DNA from: Tomitella biformata AHU 1821
GTDB lineage: Bacteria > Actinomycetota > Actinomycetes > Mycobacteriales > Mycobacteriaceae
Assembly: GCF_000524475.1 (NCBI RefSeq)
Contig: NZ_BAVQ01000084.1
Coordinates: forward strand, 1 to 64,000
Reading direction: 5' to 3'
DNA length: 64,000 nucleotides
The translations under genes were made by a program, and so were the position numbers. Below, in pieces: positions 17,018 to 27,001 of the stretch; position 1 is the stretch's first letter, and each line of letters starts with the position of its first letter. The notes under the pieces are model-generated. The model searched no databases. It saw only the letters and a program-made list of their open reading frames with translations, and was not told where the DNA came from.

Positions 17018-17956
17018 TCAGATGCGCCGCGCCGCGCCGCCCATCGGGCCGATCTCGTCTATGCCGGGAACCCCGTCGATCATATCGGCGTCGATGTCGG
17101 GCAGGCCCGTCTCGAGCTGGCCCGGGCGTCCCTTGCCCGCGCCACGCGTGCGCAACCGCTTCTCGATCCACGTCGCCAGGCTGGTCAGGGCGAAGTTGAT
17201 GATGATCATGATCACGCCGACCACCACCAGTGCGGCGAAGAAGTTGCGGTAGGAGGAGCCCGCCTGCTGGCCGCTCCGCACCAGTTCGATATAGCCGATC
17301 TGGTAGCCGAGCGCAGAGTCCTTCAGAGCGATCACCATCTGGGAGACCAGTGCTGGCAGCATCACCGTCACCGCCTGCGGCAGGAGCACGATGCGCATGG
17401 ACTGGCTCTTGCGGAGGCCGAGGGAGACCGCGGCCTCGTTCTGCCCGCGCGGGAGCGACAGGATGCCGGCGCGCAGGATCTCCGCCATGACGGAGCCGTT
17501 GTACAGAGTAAGCCCGACGACGACGGCGGCCAAGGCCAGCTGGCCGGACGGGAAGATCCCGTAGTGGGCGAAGGCCTGGTAGGCGAAGATCATCAGGATC
17601 AGCACCGGGATCGCGCGGAACAGCTCCACAATGGCGCCGCTGATCCAGCGGACAGGACGGTGCACGGACAGTCGACCAATGCCGAGCACCGCGCCGAGCG
17701 CCAGCGCTAGGACGATCGAGATGCCGGCGGCGAGGAGGGTGCCCCACAGGCCGGGCAGGAGATACGTAGTCCACATGTCCTGCTCTGTGAACGGCTCCCA
17801 CTTGGAGGCCGTCAACTGACCGTTGTCCCCGAGGATCCGCAGCACAATGATGATGGCGCCGATGAGGACGACGCCGAACAGGACCGCGATGAGGCGGTGT
17901 TTGATCCGAGCCCGGGGACCGGGAGCGTCGAAGAGAACGCTCGCACTGGTACTCAT
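17018..17956 (-). CDS. gluD: Glutamate ABC transporter permease GluD
   Basis: About 312 residues. Second inner-membrane permease of the GluABCD glutamate importer. It has an N-terminal helix, then a typical HisM-type permease domain with the cytoplasmic EAA loop [21 protein letters not shown] (near residue 175), and an extended polar C-terminus (about 45 residues), as in corynebacterial GluD. I chose ATG 17956 because it overlaps the gluC stop in ATGA, a coupling signal; an upstream ATG at 17971 is also in frame. It is the last gene of the operon. Confidence 0.92.
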   Translation of the reverse strand: MSTSASVLFDAPGPRARIKHRLIAVLFGVVLIGAIIIVLRILGDNGQLTASKWEPFTEQDMWTTYLLPGLWGTLLAAGISIVLALALGAVLGIGRLSVHRPVRWISGAIVELFRAIPVLILMIFAYQAFAHYGIFPSGQLALAAVVVGLTLYNGSVMAEILRAGILSLPRGQNEAAVSLGLRKSQSMRIVLLPQAVTVMLPALVSQMVIALKDSALGYQIGYIELVRSGQQAGSSYRNFFAALVVVGVIMIIINFALTSLATWIEKRLRTRGAGKGRPGQLETGLPDIDADMIDGVPGIDEIGPMGGAARRI

Positions 17957-18636
17957 CGTTTGACCGCCCATCGATTGCCGACATAGCCGAAGAGGAATCC
18001 GATGGGCAGCGTCAGGATCATGAAGCCCACGGCGAACAGGCCGAACACGAGGAACAGCTCATTGGCGTTGAACTCGATCATCGTCTTCATCAGCAGCGCT
18101 GCCTCCGCCACACCGATGACCGACGCGATGGTGGTGTTCTTGGTCAACGCGATAAGCACGCTGCCCAATGGCGCGATGACCGCGCGCATCGCCTGCGGCA
18201 ACACGATCACCGACAACGTCTGGTCGAAGCGCAGACCCAGGGACCGAGCGGCCTCGGCCTGGCCGATGGGCACAGTGTTGATGCCCGAGCGCAGCGACTC
18301 GCAGACGAAGGCGGCCGTGTAGATCGTGAATCCGAAGACGGCGAGCCAGAAGTTGTTGTCATCGATGAAGGTTGGCGAGCCCTCGGGGGCGAAGTGCACA
18401 CCGAGGTTCTGGTAGAGCCCGATCGAGCAGAACAAGATGATCAGGGTCAGCGGGGCGTTGCGGAAGATATTGACGTAACAGGTCGCGGCCAGCCGCATGA
18501 TGGGCACCGGCGAGACGCGCATGGCGGTCAGCACGGTGCCCAGGATTGTGGCACCGATCGCCGACCAGAATGTGAGCTTGATGGTGACCCAGAACGCGCT
18601 GAGCATCTGGCTGCCATAAGTGTTGATGAGATCCAT
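17953..18636 (-). CDS. gluC: Glutamate ABC transporter permease GluC
   Basis: A 227-residue permease with about five membrane helices and the EAA loop [23 protein letters not shown] (near residue 125). The permease pairs with GluD around the GluA ATPase. The ATG follows GAGGTG 6 nt upstream. It lies 22 bp after gluB and overlaps gluD by 4 bp. The high identity of residues such as [14 protein letters not shown] with polar-amino-acid permeases supports the family; the glutamate assignment rests on operon order gluABCD next to recX, which is conserved in corynebacteria. Confidence 0.92.
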   Translation of the reverse strand: MDLINTYGSQMLSAFWVTIKLTFWSAIGATILGTVLTAMRVSPVPIMRLAATCYVNIFRNAPLTLIILFCSIGLYQNLGVHFAPEGSPTFIDDNNFWLAVFGFTIYTAAFVCESLRSGINTVPIGQAEAARSLGLRFDQTLSVIVLPQAMRAVIAPLGSVLIALTKNTTIASVIGVAEAALLMKTMIEFNANELFLVFGLFAVGFMILTLPIGFLFGYVGNRWAVKR

Positions 18637-18658
18637 AGTTCACCTCCTCGGGTAGGGG

Positions 18659-19519
18659 TCAGTACCTGTTGACCTGGGGCGGATCGGGCAGGGGGAAGCC
18701 AGAGGAACCCAGGGCGCCCTGGAGCGCGCGCTCCCACGAGCCGTCGGCGATCATCTGCTCGATGGCGTCGTTGATCTTGCTGCGCGCGGCGTCCATGCCC
18801 TTGGCCAGGCCCACCCCGTACTCCTCGGTGGTGATGGGCGTGCCCACAACCTTGAACTCGCCGGGGTATTGGGCGGCATAGCCGGCGAGAATGATGTCGT
18901 CGGTGGTCAGCGCATCCACCTTCCCGCGGGCGAGAGCCTCGACACAGGACGAGTAGCTATCGAACTGCTGGAGCTGGACGCCGGGGAAGTACTTCTGCGC
19001 GTTCACGGCCGAGGTCGATCCGGACACTGAGCACAGGCGCATACCGTCCTGGAGCGGGTGCTCGTCGCTGATGCGATCATCGTCCGCGCGGACGAGGAAG
19101 GACTGGCCAGCGGTGTAGTAGGGGCCGGCGAAGTCCACGGCCTTGAGCCGACTCTCGTTGATGGAATAGGTGCCGACGATGAAATCGACCTCGCCGTTCT
19201 TGATCAGCGTCTCGCGCTGCGCGGACGGCGCCTCCTTCCACGTGATCTGGTCCGGCTGCACGCCGAGGTAGTTCGCGATGTATCGGGCGACGTCGATGTC
19301 GAAGCCGGTCATGGCCTTGTTCGGGTTGCGGAGGCCAAGGCCGGGCTGGTCGTATTTGACGCCGATGATGAGGCTGCCTTCGGCCGCGTCGGTCAGGGGA
19401 TCACGGGGCTCGGTGCTGCCGCAGGCGGTGAGTGCGAGCATGGCCACCGTGGCCGCGGCGGCCAGTGCCAGTGTTCTGCGCCGGCGGGGGGGCCGGAGGA
19501 AAGAGGGGAATATTCGCAT
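18659..19519 (-). CDS. gluB: Glutamate-binding lipoprotein GluB
   Basis: About 286 residues. Extracytoplasmic solute-binding protein of family 3 (SBP_bac_3). A basic start (RPPRRRR), a hydrophobic stretch and the lipobox LTAC|G at about residue 34 mark a lipoprotein. The mature part shows the amino-acid-binding signature GFDIDVARYIANYLGV. ATG 19519 gives the signal peptide directly; the frame extends 17 codons upstream into gluA sequence. It delivers glutamate to GluC/GluD. It begins 13 bp after gluA. Confidence 0.93.
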   Translation of the reverse strand: MRIFPSFLRPPRRRRTLALAAAATVAMLALTACGSTEPRDPLTDAAEGSLIIGVKYDQPGLGLRNPNKAMTGFDIDVARYIANYLGVQPDQITWKEAPSAQRETLIKNGEVDFIVGTYSINESRLKAVDFAGPYYTAGQSFLVRADDDRISDEHPLQDGMRLCSVSGSTSAVNAQKYFPGVQLQQFDSYSSCVEALARGKVDALTTDDIILAGYAAQYPGEFKVVGTPITTEEYGVGLAKGMDAARSKINDAIEQMIADGSWERALQGALGSSGFPLPDPPQVNRY

Positions 19520-19532
19520 TGTCAGTTCTCGC

Positions 19533-20315
19533 TCAGTGTCCGTGGATCTTGCCGAGGAAGTCGCGGGCACGCGCAGTCTCCGGCTCGCTGAAGAATTTCT
19601 TAGGCTCGGAGTCCTCGATGATGCAGCCGTCGGCCATGAAGATGATGCGGTCGGCGGCCTTGCTGGCGAAACCCATCTCGTGGGTGACGACGATCATCGT
19701 CATGCCCTCGCGGGCGAGCTCGACCATCACTTCGAGGACCTCGTTGACCATCTCGGGGTCGAGGGCGGAGGTTGGCTCGTCGAAGAGCATCACCTTCGGG
19801 TCCATCGCGAGCGAGCGGGCGATCGCCACGCGCTGCTGCTGGCCGCCGGAGAGCTGGGCGGGATATTTGTCCGCCTGGTTGGCGATGCCGACGCGCTCGA
19901 GCAGCTCGCTGGCGCGCTTGCGGGCGTCGTCCTTCTTCATCTTGTGGACCTTGATCGGCGCAAGCATCACGTTCTCCAGCACCGTCTTGTGCGCGAAGAG
20001 GTTGAACTGCTGGAAGACCATGCCCACCTCGGACCGCAGCTTCGCGAGGGCACGGCCCTCATCGGGCAGCACAGAGCCGTCAATGGCGATGGTCCCCGAA
20101 TCGACGGGCTCGAGGCGGTTGATCGTTCGGCACAGTGTCGACTTGCCGGAGCCGGACGGGCCGAGCATCACGACGACCTGGCCAGTCGGGACCTCCAGGT
20201 TGATGTCTTTGAGAACATGCAGGTCACCGAAGTGCTTGTCGACGGATCGGATCGAGATCATCGACGTTGATATGGCGCCGCCGGCAGGTACGCCGGCGGA
20301 CTCTCGCGTAGTCAT
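19533..20315 (-). CDS. gluA: Glutamate ABC transporter ATPase GluA
   Basis: About 260 residues. ABC ATPase with Walker A GPSGSGKST, signature LSGGQQQRVAIARSLA, Walker B VMLFDEPTSALD and the switch His in VVTHEMGF. It energises glutamate uptake. Start choice: ATG 20315 has TAGTCT (20328-20323) 7 nt upstream and no Shine-Dalgarno, so a leaderless transcript is likely; the internal ATG 20261 (MISIRSVDKHFG) would give 242 residues, the size of corynebacterial GluA. It heads the gluABCD operon and is divergent from miaB. Confidence 0.92.
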   Translation of the reverse strand: MTTRESAGVPAGGAISTSMISIRSVDKHFGDLHVLKDINLEVPTGQVVVMLGPSGSGKSTLCRTINRLEPVDSGTIAIDGSVLPDEGRALAKLRSEVGMVFQQFNLFAHKTVLENVMLAPIKVHKMKKDDARKRASELLERVGIANQADKYPAQLSGGQQQRVAIARSLAMDPKVMLFDEPTSALDPEMVNEVLEVMVELAREGMTMIVVTHEMGFASKAADRIIFMADGCIIEDSEPKKFFSEPETARARDFLGKIHGH

Positions 20316-20501
20316 GGTGATCAGACTATTGCCCGGCACCACCAGTTGACCAACGTATTCTGATTCTATGCGCGGGGGCGGCGTCCAGCCCTGAACCCGG
20401 CGGCTGGGTTGCGGCGGCGATCAGCAGTATCCTAGTGGCTGTTGAGCGCAGTGTGAGAGCCATTGTAATTTTTTGATAGCGCAGGAATCGAGGAACTTCA
20501 G

Positions 20502-22073
20502 TTGATGTCAGAGATGACAGCGACATCCGTCCGCCCCGGTGGCCAGGAGGGTGGGCTTGGCCGCGAGCGGAGCTATGAGATCCGCACTTATGGCTGTCAA
20601 ATGAACATTCATGACTCCGAGCGCCTGTCTGGCTTGCTGGAGGAGTCGGGATATGTGCGGGCTGCGGCGGGAGCTGCCGCGGACCTTGTGGTGTTCAACA
20701 CGTGCGCGGTGCGCGAGAACGCGGATAATAAGCTCTACGGCAACCTCGGTCAGCTGCGTCCGGCCAAGTTGGCCAACCCCGACATGCAGATCGCGATCGG
20801 CGGCTGTCTCGCGCAGAAGGACCGCGCAATCATCACCGAGCGGGCCCCCCACGTGGACGTCGTCTTCGGGACGCACAACCTCGGCTCGCTGCCCGTGCTC
20901 CTCGAGCGCGCCCGGCACAACAAATCCGCCGAGGTGGAGATCCTCGAGTCCCTGGAGGCGTTCCCGTCGACCCTGCCGGCGCGTCGGGACTCGACGTATG
21001 CGGGCTGGGTGTCGATTTCGGTCGGCTGCAACAACACCTGCACCTTCTGCATCGTGCCGGCCCTGCGGGGCAAGGAGGTCGACCGGCGGCCCGGGGACGT
21101 GCTGGCCGAGGTGCAGGCGCTCGTCGCCGAGGGCGTGCTGGAGGTCACCCTGCTGGGACAGAACGTCAACGCCTATGGCGCGTCGTTCGCGGACCCCGGC
21201 CAAACCCGCGACCGCGGCGCCTTTGCGGCCCTGCTGCGTGCCTGTGGGCAGGTCGAGGGGCTGGAGCGGGTCCGCTTCACCTCCCCGCACCCGGCCGAGT
21301 TCACCGACGACGTCATCTATGCGATGGCCGAGACCCCCAACGTGTGCCCGCAGCTGCACATGCCGTTGCAGTCCGGCTCGGATCGGGTCCTGCGCGCGAT
21401 GCGGCGCTCCTACCGCAAGGAGAAGTTCCTCGGGATCATCGAGAAGGTCCGGTCGGTGATGCCGCACGCCGCGATCACCACCGATATCATCGTCGGCTTC
21501 CCCGGCGAGACAGAGGAGGACTTCCAAGAGACCCTCGACGTCGTCCGGCGCGCCCGGTTCACCAGCGCCTACACATTCCAATACTCGATCCGGCCCGGCA
21601 CCCCGGCCGCCACGATGCCCGATCAGATCCCCAAGGCCGTCGTCCAAGAACGCTATGAGCGGCTCGTCGCGCTGCAGGAGGAGATGAGCCTGCAGTCCAA
21701 CCGTGAGCAGATCGGCACCGAGGTGGAACTGCTCATCGCCACGGGCGAGGGGCGCAAGAACGCGCAGACCGAACGGCTCAGCGGCCGCGCACGCGACGGC
21801 CGGCTGGTGCACTTCCTACCCGCCGGGACGCCCGAGAGCCCGGTGGCCGCGGCGGATCTGCGCCCAGGGGATGTCGTGACCACAACGGTCACCGGTGCCG
21901 CCCCGCATTTCTTGATCGCCGACTCGGCCGTGCTCAGCCATCGGCGCACCCGCGCCGGCGACGCCCATGAGAGTGGCGTCACGCCGCGGACCGCGCCGAT
22001 CGAGATCGGACTAGGGTTGCCGACGGTCGGTGCGCCCCAGGCTCTGCCGGTGGAGGCCGGATGCGGAATATAG
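20502..22073 (+). CDS. miaB: tRNA-2-methylthio-N6-isopentenyladenosine synthase MiaB
   Basis: A 523-residue radical-SAM methylthiotransferase that adds the 2-methylthio group to i6A37 in tRNA. The UPF0004 domain holds the three cluster cysteines ([23 protein letters not shown]). The radical-SAM CNNTCTFC motif is near residue 177, followed by the SAM-binding GQNVNAYG and a C-terminal TRAM domain. The last 60 residues beyond TRAM are poorly conserved. It acts after MiaA, which is encoded 4 kb away. The start has GAGGA upstream, with ATG 20505 next to it as an alternative. Confidence 0.97.
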   Translation: MMSEMTATSVRPGGQEGGLGRERSYEIRTYGCQMNIHDSERLSGLLEESGYVRAAAGAAADLVVFNTCAVRENADNKLYGNLGQLRPAKLANPDMQIAIGGCLAQKDRAIITERAPHVDVVFGTHNLGSLPVLLERARHNKSAEVEILESLEAFPSTLPARRDSTYAGWVSISVGCNNTCTFCIVPALRGKEVDRRPGDVLAEVQALVAEGVLEVTLLGQNVNAYGASFADPGQTRDRGAFAALLRACGQVEGLERVRFTSPHPAEFTDDVIYAMAETPNVCPQLHMPLQSGSDRVLRAMRRSYRKEKFLGIIEKVRSVMPHAAITTDIIVGFPGETEEDFQETLDVVRRARFTSAYTFQYSIRPGTPAATMPDQIPKAVVQERYERLVALQEEMSLQSNREQIGTEVELLIATGEGRKNAQTERLSGRARDGRLVHFLPAGTPESPVAAADLRPGDVVTTTVTGAAPHFLIADSAVLSHRRTRAGDAHESGVTPRTAPIEIGLGLPTVGAPQALPVEAGCGI

Positions 22074-22119
22074 GCGCACGCCCGAAACGACGAGGATTTG
22101 CCAAGATGAGGTGCCGGAG

Positions 22120-22755
22120 ATGAGTGAGAAGATGCCAGCTGAGCTGGAACCGTTCCGCAAGGACTTCGAGCGGGCGGAGAAGAAGGTCAGCGGGGAGATC
22201 CAGCCCGGCCTGCGGGGCGTGGTGCTAGCGGTGCTGATCGTCGCTCTGCTGGGCTCGTTCGCACTGCCGCACGTCGGCGCGGCGAACGGCTGGGAGGTGA
22301 TCTCCGGCAGCGCGTCCGCGCAGAAGGAGGCGATCGCCTTCACCTCGGAGATCTTCCTGTGGATCGCGCTGATCTTCGGCGGCCTACTGGGCATCCTCAC
22401 CCTCGTGACCCGCCGGTGGGCTCTGGCCTGGGTCGTGTCTGCGGGCACCACCATCGGGATCGTGTTCGGGGTCCTCGCTATCTGGTCGCGCCAGACCACC
22501 AGCCAGAAGCTGGCCGGTCCGGACTCCAGCAAAGAGTCCCTGGAGGGCGCGGCGCACCTGGCCGGACCGGGCATCGGGCTGATCGTGATGCTGATCCTGA
22601 TGGTAGTGCTGACTTACATGTGGCTGCGGGTCGTCTGGACCAAGACCTCGCTGCAGTTCGCGGCCGAGCAGGAACGGCGTCAGCACGCGTCGGACGACGA
22701 CGACGAGCTCTACAACCAGTCGCGTCTCGGCCGGCCGGACCGACCCCGCGAGTAG
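22120..22755 (+). CDS. Conserved four-helix membrane protein (Rv2732c-like)
   Basis: About 211 residues. An acidic cytoplasmic start (EKMPAELEPFRKDFERAEKKV), four hydrophobic helices at roughly 28-46, 72-90, 97-119 and 148-170, then a charged tail with a DDDDE run. The same protein sits between miaB and the DUF349 gene in mycobacteria (Rv2732c). No function is known. ATG 22120 is chosen for the family start and GAGGTG upstream; the frame runs further upstream over miaB. It converges on the DUF349 gene across a 19-bp hairpin. Confidence 0.8.
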   Translation: MSEKMPAELEPFRKDFERAEKKVSGEIQPGLRGVVLAVLIVALLGSFALPHVGAANGWEVISGSASAQKEAIAFTSEIFLWIALIFGGLLGILTLVTRRWALAWVVSAGTTIGIVFGVLAIWSRQTTSQKLAGPDSSKESLEGAAHLAGPGIGLIVMLILMVVLTYMWLRVVWTKTSLQFAAEQERRQHASDDDDELYNQSRLGRPDRPRE

Positions 22756-22789
22756 TTCCACCAGTTCGGCCCAGCCGGGCACAACGTAA

Positions 22790-22831
22790 ACGCCGCGGTG
22801 GTCCACTCATTCGAGTGGACCACCGCGGCGT
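22790..22831. terminator. Perfect 19-bp inverted repeat between convergent genes
   Basis: Arms 22790-22808 (ACGCCGCGGTGGTCCACTC) and 22813-22831 are exact reverse complements with a 4-nt loop ATTC. It lies between the Rv2732c-like gene and the DUF349 gene, whose stops are 89 bp apart. A very stable GC stem, probably a bidirectional terminator, with no T-run. Confidence 0.8.
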
Positions 22832-22844
22832 CTCGCGTCCTGCT

Positions 22845-24284
22845 CTAGCGCTCGTTGACGGCGCCCTCGGCGGCGTCCGCCCACTCCTGCCACTGCTTGG
22901 CCTGGGCGCGAGCCTTCTCCGCGTCCTTCGCCTTGCCCGCGGCCTCGGCCTTGGCGGCCTGCGCCTCGAACTGGTTCACGCGGTCGCGGAACTGGGCAGC
23001 GCGTGCGAGCGCCTCGGGGTCGGTGCGACGCCACTGCTGGTCCGCGGCCTCGCGAACCTTGGTCTCGACCGCCCGCAGCCGGCCCTCGAGGTCATGCATT
23101 CGCTCGCGCGGGACCTTGCCGATGTCCTCCCACCGCTCCTGGAGGTTGCGGAGCGCGGCGCGCGCGCTGTCGAGCCCCGTCGCGGGGTCGATGCGCTCCG
23201 CCTCGGCCAGCAGAGACTCCTTGGCGGTGGCGTTGGCCGCGAACTCCTTGTCGACCTCGGCGTTGGCGACCTTACGATTCTCAAAGAACGTGTCCTGCGC
23301 CTGTTTGAACCGCTCCCACAGTGCGTCATCGGTGTCGCGGGGCGCACGGCCGGCCAGCTTCCACTCGGCCATCAGGTCGCGGAACGCCGCGGCGGTGGGG
23401 CCCCAATCCGTTGATGCCGCCAGCTTCTCCGCCTCGATCGCGAGGTCCTCCTTGCGGTGCTTCGCGCCAGCGCGCTGGCGGTCCAGGTCCGCGAAGTGCG
23501 CGCCGCGGCGACGGTTGAACGCCTCGCGGGCCTTCGAGTACCGCTTCCACAGCACGTCGTCGGTCTTGCGGTCGATGCCGCGCAGCGTCTTCCACTCGTC
23601 CAAGATCTCCCGGAGCCGGTCGCCCGCGACCTTCCACTGGCTGGCCTCGGCGGCGATCTCCTCGGCCTCGGCCGCCAGTGCCTCCTTGCGGGTGATCTGG
23701 TCGACGCGCTGGGCATCCTTACGGTGGCGGGCCTCGACGACTGCCTCCTCGCACCCGGCGAGGACGATCTGCAGGCGCTTGTCCAGTCCATCGACATCGC
23801 CGAGCACCGCGGCGGTGGGCAGCGACTCCAGCAGCGCGGACGCGGCGCTGCGCGTCTTCCGCAGATCTGCAGTGCCAGAGCTGAGGCGAACCTCGAGCAG
23901 CTCGACCTCGGTCGCGAGATCTTCAAAACGTCGGCCGAAATGCGCCAGACCCTCGCTGGGCTCGCCTGCCTGCCAGGACCCGATCTGCCTCTCGCCGTCG
24001 GCGGTCTTGAGGAATACGTTGCCCTCGTCGTCGACGCGACCGAATTTGGCGGGGTTGTTCGCGGTGTGGTGCAGGGCGGCCGGCGGATGCGCGCCCGCAA
24101 CCGGGCCGGGCTTGCCAGGCGACGGCCGCGGACCCGGGATGCGGGGTTTGGCGGCCGCGGCGGCGGGGCTGGGGGCTGCGGCCGCAGGCGCTGGTGTGGG
24201 GGCGGGCGAAGATGCGGATCCGGCTCCCTCGGGTGCCTTGTCCGAGGGCTGCTCCTGGTTGGGGGGAGTCGGGTTCTCACTCAT
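22845..24284 (-). CDS. DUF349 coiled-coil protein (Rv2731-like)
   Basis: A 479-residue protein. The first 75 residues are Pro/Ala-rich and disordered. After a conserved [23 protein letters not shown] segment the rest is helical, with several DUF349 repeats, recognised by W-K-x-x-G-R/x-A-P-R-D-x-D-D-A-L-W-x-R-F-type blocks (for example [21 protein letters not shown], and [18 protein letters not shown]). DUF349 proteins are cytoplasmic with unknown biochemistry. The ATG has GAGGA upstream. The position opposite miaB is conserved in mycobacteria. Confidence 0.87.
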   Translation of the reverse strand: MSENPTPPNQEQPSDKAPEGAGSASSPAPTPAPAAAAPSPAAAAAKPRIPGPRPSPGKPGPVAGAHPPAALHHTANNPAKFGRVDDEGNVFLKTADGERQIGSWQAGEPSEGLAHFGRRFEDLATEVELLEVRLSSGTADLRKTRSAASALLESLPTAAVLGDVDGLDKRLQIVLAGCEEAVVEARHRKDAQRVDQITRKEALAAEAEEIAAEASQWKVAGDRLREILDEWKTLRGIDRKTDDVLWKRYSKAREAFNRRRGAHFADLDRQRAGAKHRKEDLAIEAEKLAASTDWGPTAAAFRDLMAEWKLAGRAPRDTDDALWERFKQAQDTFFENRKVANAEVDKEFAANATAKESLLAEAERIDPATGLDSARAALRNLQERWEDIGKVPRERMHDLEGRLRAVETKVREAADQQWRRTDPEALARAAQFRDRVNQFEAQAAKAEAAGKAKDAEKARAQAKQWQEWADAAEGAVNER

Positions 24285-24475
24285 GGTTCCTCATCTCTGC
24301 CGCGCGTCACGGCTGCCTATTTAGCGGGTGCTCAGGTGTGTACCGCCGTCCATTCAACCCGGTGATGCATTCGACGGCTAGGCAAACCCCCCAATTGGCC
24401 CCGGAATAGCGTGGGGTCGGACCGCTCCAAGTGCGGGTGGCGCGCACACTTTGGCGGGTCGACTACCGTGTCTAT

Positions 24476-25240
24476 GTGCTCACTGCCATTGGAATTGTCC
24501 CCGCAACCCCGCTCCTGGTCCCCGAATTAGGGGGTGCCGCGGCGGGTGAGTTGGCGGCCCTGCGCGAGCACACAGTGGCTGTCGCGGCGGGGCTGGCGGA
24601 CCGCTGCGACCGCTGGACGGTGCTCGGCGTGCAGGGAGCCCGGGAGACGCCCGCCGCACGGTCCCTTGCCGGCAGTCCGGTGGGTTCGTTCGCCGGGTTC
24701 GGCGTCGACGTCCGGGTGTCGCTGGATGGCGCGCCCGCCCCGGCGGTCACCGATGCAGCGATGCCGCTGCCCCTGCTCATCGCCGGGTGGCTGCGCGGGG
24801 CAGTCGGCGCCGGCTGCGCGGTGGCCGCGGAGCTCGTCGACGGCGCTGCCGATCCGTCGGATTGCGCGGCAGCCGGCCGGGCGTTGGCCGGCCAGCTCGC
24901 GGGCTCGCCGCTGCGCGAGGGAGTCCTGGTGGTCGCAGACGGCCCAACGACCCTGACCGCGAAGGCCCCCGGCGCGTTCGACCCACGGGCGGCGGGTCTC
25001 GACGCCGCATTGCGGGCAGCATTCGCAGCCGGGGACCTGTCATGCCTCGCAGCGCTGGATGAGGTGCTGTGCGCCGAGCTGGGTGTGGAGGGTCGTGCGC
25101 CGTGGCAGGTGCTCGCCGGCGTGGTCGGCGACGGTGCTGTCCGGGACGCTGTGGTGTTCGCCGACGCGCCATATGGGGTGGGCTACTACGCCTGCCTATG
25201 GCTGCCCGCGGGCGAGGATTCGACGGGGGTGTTGGCGTGA
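24476..25240 (+). CDS. Class III extradiol dioxygenase (LigB)-like protein, Rv2728c family
   Basis: About 254 residues. Alanine/glycine-rich protein that resembles the LigB fold (start [17 protein letters not shown]) and is the Rv2728c family. The metal-binding histidines expected of an active extradiol dioxygenase are not obvious, so enzymatic activity is doubtful. The start GTG 24476 has TACCGT (24464-24469) 6 nt upstream and no ribosome site, suggesting a leaderless mRNA. Its stop overlaps the miaA start (GTGA), so miaA translation depends on it. This pairing with miaA is conserved in mycobacteria. Confidence 0.78.
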   Translation: MLTAIGIVPATPLLVPELGGAAAGELAALREHTVAVAAGLADRCDRWTVLGVQGARETPAARSLAGSPVGSFAGFGVDVRVSLDGAPAPAVTDAAMPLPLLIAGWLRGAVGAGCAVAAELVDGAADPSDCAAAGRALAGQLAGSPLREGVLVVADGPTTLTAKAPGAFDPRAAGLDAALRAAFAAGDLSCLAALDEVLCAELGVEGRAPWQVLAGVVGDGAVRDAVVFADAPYGVGYYACLWLPAGEDSTGVLA

Positions 25241-26157
25241 GAGCCGGGTGCCGTGTTCCGGTGGCCGTGATCGGGCCGACAGCGACGGGCAAGTCCGACC
25301 TGGCGCTTGATCTGGCGGAGCGCCTCGAGGGCGAGATCATCAACGTCGACGCCATGCAGCTCTACCGCGGCATGGATATTGGCACCGCGAAGACACCGGT
25401 GGCGGAGCGCCGCGGCATCGCGCATCACCAATTTGACGTGCTCGACGTCCGGACGACTGCGACGGTGGCGACCTATCAGGCCGCGGCGCGCGCCGATGTC
25501 GAGGCGATCATGGCGCGGGGTCGCACACCCATCATTGTGGGCGGCTCGATGATGTACGTGCAGGCGCTCATAGATGATTGGCAGTTCCCGGCCACCGATC
25601 CGCACGTCCGCGCACGCTGGGAGGCAGAGTTGGACCGGATCGGCATCGGGGCGCTGCACCAGGAGCTTGGCCGCCGCGATCCCGCCGCCGCGGCCAGCAT
25701 CCTGGACTCCGACCGGCGCCGCGTCGTGCGCGCCCTCGAGGTGGTGGAGTTGACTGGCCAGCCCTATGCGGCGTCGATGCCCACGGTCGGCGTGCCTCGG
25801 TGGGGTGCCCGGCTCATCGGCATAGACCGCGACACCGCAGTGCTGGACCAGCGGATCGCCAGCCGGACCAGCGCGATGTTCGAGGGGGGCCTCGTCGAGG
25901 AGGTCGAGCGCCTCGTCGAGGAAGGGCTCCGGGAGGGCGTCACCGCGCCGCGGGCCATCGGCTACGCGCAGGTCTTGGGCCTGCTCGACGGCGAGTATGA
26001 CCGCGCGCAGGCTGAGGAGCTGACCTTCTTCGGCACTCGTCGCTATGTCCGCAGGCAGCGCTCCTGGTTCCGTCGGGACAACCGGATCCACTGGCTCGAC
26101 GGCGCGGCCCAGGACCTGGCTGGCCAGGCTCTGCGCGTCATCGCCGCTAGCATTTAG
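25237..26157 (+). CDS. miaA: tRNA dimethylallyltransferase MiaA
   Basis: About 306 residues. Transfers a dimethylallyl group to A37 of UNN-reading tRNAs, the substrate for MiaB. The P-loop [11 protein letters not shown] is at about residue 13. Then come the [17 protein letters not shown] active-site loop with the catalytic Asp, the [13 protein letters not shown] loop, and the C-terminal QRSWFRRD element. GTG 25237 overlaps the stop of the preceding gene. IclR regulator starts 3 bp after its stop. Confidence 0.96.
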   Translation: MRAGCRVPVAVIGPTATGKSDLALDLAERLEGEIINVDAMQLYRGMDIGTAKTPVAERRGIAHHQFDVLDVRTTATVATYQAAARADVEAIMARGRTPIIVGGSMMYVQALIDDWQFPATDPHVRARWEAELDRIGIGALHQELGRRDPAAAASILDSDRRRVVRALEVVELTGQPYAASMPTVGVPRWGARLIGIDRDTAVLDQRIASRTSAMFEGGLVEEVERLVEEGLREGVTAPRAIGYAQVLGLLDGEYDRAQAEELTFFGTRRYVRRQRSWFRRDNRIHWLDGAAQDLAGQALRVIAASI

Positions 26158-26159
26158 CC

Positions 26160-26924
26160 ATGAGCACAGAGTCAACGGGCGACGGAGCGAGGCCGCATCC
26201 GCGGGTGCAATCGGTGGACCGCGCGCTGAGCCTATTGGAGCAGCTCGCGGAGCTGGGCGGCATTGCCACGCTGAGCGAGCTGGCGGATCGGTCCGGGCTG
26301 CCTGCGCCGACCATCCACCGGTTGATGGCGACGCTGCGGGATCAGGGCTTCGTCCGCCAGGAGCGCTCCCGTCGGTACGCGCTGGGCGCGAAGCTCGTGG
26401 GGCTGGGGGAGTCCGCCGGGCGGCTGCTCGGCTCGTGGGTGCAGCCCACGCTGTCCGCACTCGTCGAGGAGACCGGGGAGACAGCGAACATGGCGATGCT
26501 CGACGGCGACCAGGTGGTCTACCTCGCGCAGGTGCCCTCGAAGCACTCGATGCGAATGTTCACCGAGGTGGGCCGGCGGGTGGACGTGCACTGCACGGCG
26601 GTGGGAAAGGCCCTGGTCGCGGGCCTGCCGGAGGCCGTCGTGCGTGGGATTTTATCGCGGCGGGGCATGACGCGGCACACCATGAACACGATCGTGGACC
26701 CGGATGAGTTCATTGCGCACCTGGCGCTGGTCCGCGAGGTGGGGTTCGCCACGGATGAGGCGGAGCAGGAGTTGGGGGTCCGCTGCGCGGCGGTGGCCAC
26801 GGTGGGCGACTCCGCGAAGATCGCACTGTCGGTCTCTGGCCCCGCCAGCCGGTTCTCGGCGGACGAGCGCGACGCGGTGATCCCGTTCATGCGCGGCGCC
26901 GTGGCGGGACTGGGCGAGCTGTAG
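26160..26924 (+). CDS. IclR-family transcriptional regulator
   Basis: A 254-residue IclR regulator. A winged helix-turn-helix at about residues 16-75 (ERALSLLEQL-type start, LAEL...SGLPAPTIHRLMATL) and an effector domain with the conserved VHCTAVGKALVAGLPE block. It converges on malate synthase G, so control of glyoxylate metabolism is a reasonable guess; AllR and GclR-type relatives respond to glyoxylate. The start ATG has TAGCAT (26148-26153) 6 nt upstream and no ribosome site, so it probably has its own leaderless promoter inside the end of miaA. Confidence 0.9.
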   Translation: MSTESTGDGARPHPRVQSVDRALSLLEQLAELGGIATLSELADRSGLPAPTIHRLMATLRDQGFVRQERSRRYALGAKLVGLGESAGRLLGSWVQPTLSALVEETGETANMAMLDGDQVVYLAQVPSKHSMRMFTEVGRRVDVHCTAVGKALVAGLPEAVVRGILSRRGMTRHTMNTIVDPDEFIAHLALVREVGFATDEAEQELGVRCAAVATVGDSAKIALSVSGPASRFSADERDAVIPFMRGAVAGLGEL

Positions 26925-26938
26925 TGCTGGGCAAGCGG

Positions 26939-26993
26939 TAGAGACGGGCCAGGCCCCGCGCCTGTCGAAGGTGCGGGGCCCGGCCGGTCTCTA
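26939..26993. terminator. 24-bp imperfect inverted repeat between iclR-type gene and glcB
   Basis: Arms 26939-26962 and 26970-26993 pair with 3 mismatches in 24 around the loop TGTCGAA. It separates the convergent IclR gene and malate synthase gene and ends 8 bp before the glcB stop. Probable bidirectional terminator, without T-tract. Confidence 0.7.
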
Positions 26994-27001
26994 GCGGGTG
27001 G

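Noticed and set aside
20461-20501. Regulatory AT-rich element before miaB
   Set aside because: Short T-run and GAGGA ribosome site only; nothing beyond an ordinary promoter region.
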